From IMG/VR virus record IMGVR_UViG_3300035168_000117, positions 1-58,072 of that record: a DNA stretch of 58,072 nt. One strand, given 5' to 3'. Below, one piece after another: positions 6,438 to 13,085 of the stretch (position 1 is the first letter of the stretch; each line of letters opens with the position of its first letter). This DNA is from a virus. Under the pieces are notes generated by a model. That model searched no databases. It worked only from the letters and a program-made list of their open reading frames with translations, and was not told where the DNA came from. The position numbers were made by a program, and so were the translations under genes.

Positions 6438-6793
6438 GAGGCGCCCCCACGCCGCGCCCGCTCGGCCTCCTCGCGCGTGCGCTGGTCCAGCACTTGCCGG
6501 AGCGATTTGATCTCGTCCCTCAGGCTGTGGACCTCGGCCGTGAGATCGGCGATGCGCTTCTCATAGCCGTCGATCAGCGCCTGGAAAGCTTTGATCGTCG
6601 CATTCGAGGCAATCGCCTCGGCTTCCGCGCTGGTCTTGTCCGCTTCCGCCGAGACCTTTTCGGCCTCGGCGTGCGCCTTGCGCCGTCCCGCGAGCCAAGC
6701 GACGATCGCGGCCGGAGCGGCCCCGGCCATGGGCAGCCACCACTCTCGCGCCTTGTCGAGCGCCGTCCATAGATTTGCGGGTCCGTCTCCCAT
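6434..6793 (-). CDS. membrane-anchored coiled-coil protein (119 aa)
   Basis: Residues about 18-35 (WWLPMAGAAPAAIVAWLAG) form one transmembrane helix, followed by a long alanine/glutamate-rich coiled coil (AEAEKVSAEADKTSAEAEAI, later EKRIADLTAEVHSLRDEIKS). This layout is shared by inner-membrane spanins and some phage accessory proteins. A convincing Rz/Rz1 pair already exists at 8456-9062, so I call this only a membrane coiled-coil protein. Confidence 0.7.
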   Translation of the reverse strand: MGDGPANLWTALDKAREWWLPMAGAAPAAIVAWLAGRRKAHAEAEKVSAEADKTSAEAEAIASNATIKAFQALIDGYEKRIADLTAEVHSLRDEIKSLRQVLDQRTREEAERARRGGAS

Positions 6794-6916
6794 TGCGCTC
6801 CCCTAACCAGACATTCAGGATTTCGCGGGACGATCGCCGCGGGTCGACGAAGCGTCCCTAACCGCGGCGTCGGTCCAGGGCTGCGGCGGTGGCTAGACCG
6901 CCGCGGCCCGCTGCGG

Positions 6917-7645
6917 TCAGTCGCAGGCGACCGTCTTCGCCAGCTCGGCGAGGAACGCGCGCAGCGAATCGGACTCGGCCGGGCCGAGGCCGGAGACCTC
7001 GACGATGCCGGCGCCGGAGATCGTGGCGCGCCAGAGCGGCGCATTGACCGCGTCGAGCCCCGTCCATTCGACGGGCGTGTACCAGCCCGGCAGCGTGGCG
7101 CGGCAGGTCGAGCTCCAATACTCGCGCGGCCCGGCATAGGCGCGCGCGGCCTCGGCGATGGTCATTTCCGGGGCCAGAGAGAGTCGTCCGTCGGCGCGAA
7201 CGGCCATCGAGGGCAGATAGACCACGTCGCCCGGTTCCCGCACCAGAGGCGCCGCATAGCCGGCCGAGACGGCGCCGGTGATGATGGCCGCGGCGAGCGC
7301 AGCGATGGCCGCGATTCTCACGACCTCGCGGGCGGGCTTGGCGCGGCCGGCGTCCATGATCGCGCCGAGGCACTCGGGCGCGATGAAGAGGACGCCGGCC
7401 GCGATCTCGCACCCCGCGATGATGGCGCCCCAGGGCGCCGGGATGACGAGCGCCGAGATCGTGGCTGCGGCAGCCGTCACCGCCAGGGCCTTGCGCTCGA
7501 AATCGCCCAGGCGCGAGAAAACGAAGAGCGCGATAGCGCCGCGCAGCGTGCGGACGCCGGCCGAAATTTCGGGAACGAAGGGAAACAGCAACAGGAACGC
7601 GGCGACGCACGCCAGCGCGCCGACCGCGAGAGCGGAAGCGTTCAT
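6917..7645 (-). CDS. polytopic membrane protein of the lysis region (242 aa)
   Basis: Start ATG 7645 has an AGGTG Shine-Dalgarno. The longer frame to 7783 is rejected because its extra 46 residues are basic and look non-coding. Residues 1-145 contain about four or five hydrophobic helices (for example VGALACVAAFLLLFPFV, AIIAGCEIAAGVLFI, IAAIAALAAAIITGAVSAGY). The last 100 residues are soluble. Its leader is nearly identical to that of the endolysin gene, which suggests shared translation control and perhaps a holin-like or envelope function. No holin family is recognised. Confidence 0.7.
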   Translation of the reverse strand: MNASALAVGALACVAAFLLLFPFVPEISAGVRTLRGAIALFVFSRLGDFERKALAVTAAAATISALVIPAPWGAIIAGCEIAAGVLFIAPECLGAIMDAGRAKPAREVVRIAAIAALAAAIITGAVSAGYAAPLVREPGDVVYLPSMAVRADGRLSLAPEMTIAEAARAYAGPREYWSSTCRATLPGWYTPVEWTGLDAVNAPLWRATISGAGIVEVSGLGPAESDSLRAFLAELAKTVACD

Positions 7646-7662
7646 AGAGCACCTATTTTTCG
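7643..7662 (-). promoter_or_regulatory. conserved leader motif, copy 1
   Basis: The minus strand reads CGAAAAATAGGTGCTCTATG, ending with the start codon of the membrane protein. Apart from one A and one other base it equals the leader of the endolysin at 9961-9979. The AGGTG is the likely ribosome-binding core. Confidence 0.55.
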
Positions 7663-7947
7663 AGATTGCCGGCGACCGGCCGGCTCGGTTGACAGAATGT
7701 CTGGTTTTTCGGGAACGGTTGCGCTGGCCTGCGCGCAACCATTTCGTGTGCACGCGGCCGACTCTCTCGCCCCTATTGCTCACGTAGGCCAGCTACTCGA
7801 CACAGTAGCCGCCCAGCTCACCGCAGTGGCTCGCGGTCAAAGATCGGTGAAGAAAACAGGACAGCATTAACCGCATGATTGAATTGACATTCATGCGAGC
7901 GCGCGCGCCATCGCGCCGCCGATTTTGAGATTCGATCAAGAAAAAAC
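7663..7947. other. non-coding stretch in the lysis region
   Basis: No convincing gene is seen. The main structure is a perfect 8-bp inverted repeat, GGTTGCGC at 7717-7724 and GCGCAACC at 7733-7740, with an 8-base loop. It lacks a T-run on either strand. TTGACA-like hexamers occur at 7689-7694 and near 7884 without good -10 partners. Confidence 0.4.
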
Positions 7948-8058
7948 TCAACGCCTCGGCCGGCACAGCCTCTCCGCGAGCCCACCGATCGCTAGAGCGA
8001 TGATGATGAGCGCCACAACGACATAGGCGCCGGCGCGGCCGAGAAGGTCACGGACCAT
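7948..8058 (-). CDS. tiny membrane protein (36 aa)
   Basis: A 36-codon minus-strand frame encodes MVRDLLGRAGAYVVVALIII followed by ALAIGGLAERLCRPRR. This is one transmembrane helix with a basic C-terminal tail. There is no strong Shine-Dalgarno. Size and topology fit a small lysis or holin-associated peptide, but that is inference from position only. Confidence 0.4.
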   Translation of the reverse strand: MVRDLLGRAGAYVVVALIIIALAIGGLAERLCRPRR

Positions 8059-8224
8059 TTCGTGCGCCGCCCGGCGCTCCCGTGAACGCAGAAGCGTTTC
8101 TCATTTCAGACCTTTCAGGGATTGCCGGGAGGCCGCCCGGCGCGGAACTAAGTGTTTTTCGGGACGTGCGGCCCCGACGCGCGCGGCATATGATCGCCAG
8201 TCGCAACATTTTTGCGAGGACGCC

Positions 8225-8455
8225 ATGAATACCGCAACAGATTTGGCACGCTCTGCCACAGAGATTTCAACGTTTTCTGCGACGTTTATGTCTATGATCT
8301 ATATTTTGAGCCGTTTCGTGAAGTTCGATCCGAGCGACGAATACACAGCATCTCTTATCGCTAATGTCGCCGTCCCGATCGGACTCATGGGGTCGATGTA
8401 TGTCGCGATCGTCGTCTCGAATTTCTTTGCGAAAATTATCGACGATCAGGCGTGA
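8225..8455 (+). CDS. small membrane protein on the opposite strand (76 aa)
   Basis: ATG 8225 follows a GAGGA ribosome site. The product has two hydrophobic segments, TFMSMIYILSRFV near residues 20-35 and LIANVAVPIGLMGSMYVAIV near residues 44-65, and a short acidic end. Its stop at 8455 abuts the end of the minus-strand o-spanin gene at 8456, so the two are exactly convergent. The DNA is noticeably AT-richer than the surroundings. A two-helix topology is compatible with a small holin or a superinfection-type membrane protein; neither is shown. Confidence 0.65.
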   Translation: MNTATDLARSATEISTFSATFMSMIYILSRFVKFDPSDEYTASLIANVAVPIGLMGSMYVAIVVSNFFAKIIDDQA

Positions 8456-8752
8456 TTACCGGCCGGCGAGGCCAGCGTCGCGGCGGAGCCGCCATCGGAC
8501 GTTCGCAGCGTGGCGGTCGCCGCACGCCACCAGCGAGGCCCTGTCGCGCCCCCAGAGCCTTTCGACGGCCCCGGCGCCGAGCGCGCCAGAGAGGCGGACA
8601 GGGCGCGCGCAAGGCGCGTCGAGATCGCCCGGCGCTGCCGACTGCGCCAGCTCGCGCACGGGCCGGGTCCGGCTGCTATTGGGCGAGCCGGTCGAGACGC
8701 AGGCTTGCAGCGCCATCGAGACAAGGGCGGCGATCGGCAGCATGAGACGCAT
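8456..8752 (-). CDS. Rz1-like outer-membrane spanin lipoprotein (98 aa)
   Basis: The N-terminus MRLMLPIAALVSMALQAC is a lipoprotein signal with lipobox LQAC (Cys18), followed by a proline-containing segment. The gene starts inside the Rz-like gene in another frame (77-bp overlap), the classic nested Rz/Rz1 arrangement. The lipoprotein would sit in the outer membrane and pair with the inner-membrane coiled-coil partner to fuse the membranes in the last step of lysis. The C-terminus is longer than in lambda Rz1 and arginine-rich. Confidence 0.75.
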   Translation of the reverse strand: MRLMLPIAALVSMALQACVSTGSPNSSRTRPVRELAQSAAPGDLDAPCARPVRLSGALGAGAVERLWGRDRASLVACGDRHAANVRWRLRRDAGLAGR

Positions 8753-9062
8753 CTTCGGATTCCTTCAGTCGGGTTTCGAGGTCGAGGCTCTTGCGGGCCA
8801 GCGCCTCCGATTCGGCGAGGCCGGCGGCGCGCGCCTCGGCAATGGCCGCCTCGCGCCGGACGTGCTCGGCGTCGGCGGCGCGCTGGAGCTCCAAGCGGAG
8901 CGCCGTGGCGCGCGCCTCGCACGCGGCGCGCTCGCGATGGCCGGCGACGAGCCATGCGATGACGGCGGCGAGCGCCGCCGCGCCGATCGGCGTTCGGATG
9001 ACGGCCGAGAGGAGGCCAAGCGCACCGCGCGCGGCCGGGAGGAGAATGGCGAGGAGCGGCAT
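8676..9062 (-). CDS. Rz-like inner-membrane spanin (128 aa)
   Basis: A transmembrane helix (IGAAALAAVIAWLVAG, residues about 26-42) is followed by a periplasmic coiled coil (ERAACEARATALRLELQRAA, then EAAIAEARAAGLAESEAL). It matches the i-spanin layout. The gene lies 4 bp downstream of the endolysin and overlaps the lipoprotein gene in another frame, the usual endolysin-Rz-Rz1 order. No residue-level family match is claimed; topology and context carry the call. Confidence 0.78.
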   Translation of the reverse strand: MPLLAILLPAARGALGLLSAVIRTPIGAAALAAVIAWLVAGHRERAACEARATALRLELQRAADAEHVRREAAIAEARAAGLAESEALARKSLDLETRLKESEDASHAADRRPCLDGAASLRLDRLAQ

Positions 9063-9066
9063 TGCG

Positions 9067-9963
9067 TCACCGCCCGATATTGAGGCCGCTCACGGCGTCG
9101 TCGACGCGGGCGATCTTGACGAGGTGAGCGCCGCGCCACGCGCGCCAGACGAAGAAGGCGGCGGCGCAGGTGAGCGCGACGACGGCGAGCAGAGGCCAAT
9201 AGGTGCGGAGCGTTTCGAGCGCGCCGACGCCGCTCTGGACCGCGACGACGGCCTCTTGCGCTTGGCTCGCCACGTCCTGCACCTGGGAGAGCGCGGCCGT
9301 CGCTCCGCCGATCGATGCCAGCGAGCCGGCGAGGCCCTGTTGCGCGAGATCGGCTCCCTTGACCGTGCGCGAGCCAGCGGCGCGGAGGTCGGATGCGGTG
9401 ATCTGCATTTCCGGCTCGACGACTTGCTCGGCGCGCGGAGCCGCGAGCGCGCGCTTTGCGGCCTTCAGATAAGCCGCGCGCTGCGCAAGGCCGTTCCGGC
9501 CGCCGTTGATCTTCTTCGTCACATGAACGAGGTCGTCGGCGTCGGCGTCGGCGTTGAGTGCGCGCCTGCGCCAGTAATGCGCGGCGGTGAGAGCTGCCGC
9601 GGGGAACTTCGCGGCTTCCTCGGGAAAGTTCACGAGATCCTGACCGATCGCATCGCCGTAGGTGACATAGTTCGCGCGGCCGGTGACCTGGATCAGCCCT
9701 CGGCCTTTGAAGCGCACGCCATCGCCCGGGCGCGTGTTGCCGAGGTCTTTGCGCCCCTCATAGGCCGCGCCGCTCGCATACTCGACCGTGGTTCGAAAGC
9801 CGGCGCTCTCGTGCGCTAGTTGCGCGAGGAAGTGCGCGACGCGACGCGGGGTCGAAAGGTCCGCGACTTCGATCAATTCCGGCATGAGGCCGGCGAGCGC
9901 GGAAATGATCGACGCCTTTCCGGTCGGCGCGATCGTCTTCAAGACCTTTTTCCAATCGGTCAT
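9067..9963 (-). CDS. GH19 (chitinase-like) endolysin with C-terminal membrane anchor
   Basis: This 298-aa muralytic enzyme has a GH19 domain in residues about 1-170. FLAQLAHESAGFRTTVEY contains the general-acid Glu of the family, and KGRGLIQVTGRANY is the conserved substrate-site segment, followed by a typical AALTAAHYWRRR helix. The C-terminal third is unusual: a helical linker leads to one strong transmembrane segment (YWPLLAVVALTCAAAFFVW, residues about 250-268) and a short basic/cytoplasmic-like end. A membrane-tethered endolysin would be held until the membrane is disrupted. Start ATG 9963 has an AGGTG ribosome site. Spanins follow directly. Confidence 0.9.
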   Translation of the reverse strand: MTDWKKVLKTIAPTGKASIISALAGLMPELIEVADLSTPRRVAHFLAQLAHESAGFRTTVEYASGAAYEGRKDLGNTRPGDGVRFKGRGLIQVTGRANYVTYGDAIGQDLVNFPEEAAKFPAAALTAAHYWRRRALNADADADDLVHVTKKINGGRNGLAQRAAYLKAAKRALAAPRAEQVVEPEMQITASDLRAAGSRTVKGADLAQQGLAGSLASIGGATAALSQVQDVASQAQEAVVAVQSGVGALETLRTYWPLLAVVALTCAAAFFVWRAWRGAHLVKIARVDDAVSGLNIGR

Positions 9964-9979
9964 AGATCACCTATTTTCG
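9961..9979 (-). promoter_or_regulatory. conserved leader motif, copy 2
   Basis: The minus strand reads CGAAAATAGGTGATCTATG into the endolysin start. It is nearly the same as the leader at 7643-7662, although the two coding regions are unrelated. Confidence 0.55.
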
Positions 9980-9997
9980 TGGGAGAGAAGCGCCAGA

Positions 9998-12900
9998 TCA
10001 GAGCAGATACGGCGCGGTGTCGCGGATGACCTCGAATATCTTTTGATGGCCGGTGAAATTGAAGTGCAGGCCATCGCCGTAGGCCGTGTTCATGGCGACA
10101 CCGTCGAGCGCGGCCGATGTCGCCATGGTGAGGTCGATGTAGGGATAGCGGCCGAAATATCCCGACATGATGTCCGACCTCATGCCGAGGATGCGCGTGC
10201 TGTTAGCGGTGTAAGCCGCGCTGCAAACCAGCACGGGGGTTGCGCCGCGCGCCAGCGCGCGCGTGATGAAGGTAGCCGTCGATGTTCGCCACGACGGGCT
10301 CGGCGTGACATTGCCGAGACCAGCGTCAGCATTGTCGGGATTGGTTCCCATGTTCCACACCGCGTAAGTCGGCGAGAAAGGATCGAGATCGAGATCGAGG
10401 CAGGGGATCACCTCGTCACCGCTCGCGCCGCCGCGCGACATTGACAGCGTGTCCCCCTTTCCGCGCAATGCCTCGAGGCGATTGACGTAGGCAAGGTCAT
10501 AGGCGTCGCCCAACTCGAGGCCGCCCTCGCTGTTGCTGTCTCCGAACCACAGCCAATAAGGATTCTGGCGCACGTTCGTGTAGCGATAGAACTCTTTCAC
10601 CAACACGTCGCCGGAGATATGGACGAGTCCAGCTTTTCCCCATTGCCGGCCAGTGTCGGAATAGCCGGTCACGATATCGACCGTGTTCTGCATTCGAGCA
10701 TGCGCGAACTCGAATTTCGAGCCCGTCACGGTGTCGATGAGCGTGAGGACATTTTTCAAATTGATCTTGTCGATTTGCAAAATGTAGTCGCGGCCGGTGG
10801 CGATCGTGAACGGGATGACGCCGCTCGTCTGCGTCGCGGCGACGCTGGCTCCGCCATTCCATCCCGACAGTTTCAGGACGGCGGCGCTCGCTCCGGCCGA
10901 GGCGTCGAGCAACGCGACCGTGCCATGATTGAACTGCGAGGTGTCCTGCGGAACGAAGCAGATTCCGAATTTCGAGGTCGCGTCGTTGAGCGAAAAGCGC
11001 GCGATCGTCGTCTTGCGTTGCGCGTTCGAATATTTCCCGAATATCGCCGTCGTCGTGTAGCCGCCGGCTCCCGACGCGTGCAGGCCATTGTTCCACGTCC
11101 AGCCGCTCAGCGTCCAATTCGCGCCCGTCGATGTCCCCGAGAAAGGCTCATAGCCGAGCAGCGTTCGGCCGCGCATCTGATCGGCGATCACGTCACGCGT
11201 CGTCTTCTGGCGCCGGACGATCGGGCGCATCGCGGGGCATGACGTGGTGGTCGCGATCGTCGCGCCTTCGTAGGTATAATTCAGGTTGAAGTATTTTGAG
11301 AGCGGAAGGCTGCGCACGGACCCCGCGATGCGACCGCCAGCGGGACGGCGGAACAGGAGCCAGCCCGCCTCGACGCGGATCGGAGCTGGCGGGCTGTAGA
11401 CGAGATTTGAGCCGACCACGAGCGTCGATCGCCAGGAGTCGATAAACGAACCGGCGCCAGTCCAAATTTCGAAATCCATGTCGCCGGCGACGACGGGGCT
11501 GCAAATGACGCCGGTCAGCCACCCGCTGAAGGGGAATTCCTCGCCGGGGCTCGAAACCAGCGTGTCTTGGCCCGCGCCAAGATCGCTGGCTCCTGCATTG
11601 GCGACCAGACCGACTCCGTGTTCGATGACGCCATTGTCGGTCACCGCCAGCGCAGCGACCTCGGCATTGGATGACGCCGGCGCGAGATCGGTCGCAACTT
11701 CGGATGTGTCGTCGATGACGACCTCGAAAACAGTCTTGTAGGTCGATGCGGTGACGACTGCGTTGACGCCTCCGGTGTTTTCCGAGACGTATGTCGAAGC
11801 CGCGACGACAGCGGCGAAACCGACGCCGCCCGACGCAGATCCGAGGCCGACCATCGCACCAGCCGGAATTATCATCCCTTCCGGGAAATGTGTCCCGGCT
11901 TCCAGCGTCAGAGCGCCAGTCGCAGCGATGCCGGTAAGCGCGATATTGTGGATGATGTCGTAGTTCCCGTTCGCGCGCGGGCGCGCCACCATCAGCCGGC
12001 CCGTGCCATTGCCGATGGAGATGGCCCAGGTCTTGACCTTCTTCAGCCTCGCGGTGCGAGGGGCTGCGGCAGTCTCGAATGTGACTTTCGCCACGGGCGT
12101 AGAGACGCCCGTATTCGAAGCCGCTGTGCCGTAGGTCGTCGGGGTGTCGACGTACGAGGCCAGAGCCTCTGTCGCCCCGCTGCCCGCCGTCGCGACGCTC
12201 TCGGCGACGCTCGCCTCGAGTTCCGTGAAGTTGGTCTCGACGGCCGAGACCCGCGCATCGAGCGCGTCATATCCGAGATCCTCGGCGAATGCCCAAGCGC
12301 CGGCGCCGTTGGAAATGAACACGCCATTCCGGTCCACCTGCCCGCCGGTGTCGGCAGTCGAGCCCTCATTGGAGCCTGTGCTCGCATAGACGATCGTCGA
12401 GCCCGTCGTGCCTGCGAGAGTCGTCACGCGGCCATTGTAGCCCGCCCCGCCGAGCCCGCGCACATTGACGACCGCGCCGACAGAGAGGCCGTGAGCCGCC
12501 GTCGTCCCGACGGTCGCGACATTGGACGCGCGCGAGCGCGTCGCCGTCGTCGCGACCACATCGGCGACGACCTCGGCCGAGACATTCGCGGCTGCCGTCG
12601 TGTTAGCCAGCATCGAGGCTTCGAGCGCATAGGTGAGCCGGCCTTGCGAGATCAGCACCCACGCCGAGCCGTTCCAGACCCGCGGCTGATGGTCGGACTC
12701 GAAGACGAACATCATCTTCGCAGTCGGCGCCGTAAACACCCAAGCGCTGCTCTTATATTTCGCGTGATAGTTCACATAGGTCGCGAAGGCTCCCGTCGGG
12801 CTCGCTCCCACGATGTAGGAATCGCCATCCGCGGGGCTCGCCGGGGGCGTCGACGCGAGGCCCTTGACGCTTCCGACCTCGAGTGGGAACAGCGCGGAGA

Positions 12901-13030
12901 GCTGCGCCGCCGCGTTGGCGGCGGTGATGCGGAACGGCCCCTCGAGGCCGATTCCACGGTCCTTGTTGCCGAGAAATTCGTCGACAGTCGTAACCGAATC
13001 GATAGTCGTGATCACCTGCCCGTCTGCCAT
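9998..13030 (-). CDS. tail fibre/receptor-binding protein with C-terminal SGNH hydrolase domain
   Basis: The 1010-aa product starts with a short tail-attachment region. A DUF2793-like module follows (residues about 55-125; TPPASPADGDSYIVGASPTG and a VWNGSAWV repeat end). Threonine/alanine-rich, fibrous segments with a short coiled coil (YDALDARVSAVETNFTELEA) come next. From about residue 830 the sequence matches SGNH/GDSL hydrolases: block I GDSN with the nucleophilic Ser near 832, an NMGTNPDN block III-like segment, and block V GDGLHF with Asp and His near 986 and 989. It probably binds the host surface and may deacylate a polysaccharide. It lies between the tip protein and the endolysin, the usual place for host-range genes. 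Confidence 0.88.
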   Translation of the reverse strand: MADGQVITTIDSVTTVDEFLGNKDRGIGLEGPFRITAANAAAQLSALFPLEVGSVKGLASTPPASPADGDSYIVGASPTGAFATYVNYHAKYKSSAWVFTAPTAKMMFVFESDHQPRVWNGSAWVLISQGRLTYALEASMLANTTAAANVSAEVVADVVATTATRSRASNVATVGTTAAHGLSVGAVVNVRGLGGAGYNGRVTTLAGTTGSTIVYASTGSNEGSTADTGGQVDRNGVFISNGAGAWAFAEDLGYDALDARVSAVETNFTELEASVAESVATAGSGATEALASYVDTPTTYGTAASNTGVSTPVAKVTFETAAAPRTARLKKVKTWAISIGNGTGRLMVARPRANGNYDIIHNIALTGIAATGALTLEAGTHFPEGMIIPAGAMVGLGSASGGVGFAAVVAASTYVSENTGGVNAVVTASTYKTVFEVVIDDTSEVATDLAPASSNAEVAALAVTDNGVIEHGVGLVANAGASDLGAGQDTLVSSPGEEFPFSGWLTGVICSPVVAGDMDFEIWTGAGSFIDSWRSTLVVGSNLVYSPPAPIRVEAGWLLFRRPAGGRIAGSVRSLPLSKYFNLNYTYEGATIATTTSCPAMRPIVRRQKTTRDVIADQMRGRTLLGYEPFSGTSTGANWTLSGWTWNNGLHASGAGGYTTTAIFGKYSNAQRKTTIARFSLNDATSKFGICFVPQDTSQFNHGTVALLDASAGASAAVLKLSGWNGGASVAATQTSGVIPFTIATGRDYILQIDKINLKNVLTLIDTVTGSKFEFAHARMQNTVDIVTGYSDTGRQWGKAGLVHISGDVLVKEFYRYTNVRQNPYWLWFGDSNSEGGLELGDAYDLAYVNRLEALRGKGDTLSMSRGGASGDEVIPCLDLDLDPFSPTYAVWNMGTNPDNADAGLGNVTPSPSWRTSTATFITRALARGATPVLVCSAAYTANSTRILGMRSDIMSGYFGRYPYIDLTMATSAALDGVAMNTAYGDGLHFNFTGHQKIFEVIRDTAPYLL

Positions 13031-13085
13031 GTCGCCCTCTCTGCTTTTGGATATGTCTTCGGCGCGCCGTCGCGCCCGTGTCGGA

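Noticed and set aside
6434-6793. Second spanin.
   Set aside because: Topology is similar, but the nested Rz/Rz1 pair at 8456-9062 is far more convincing and no lipoprotein partner is nested here.
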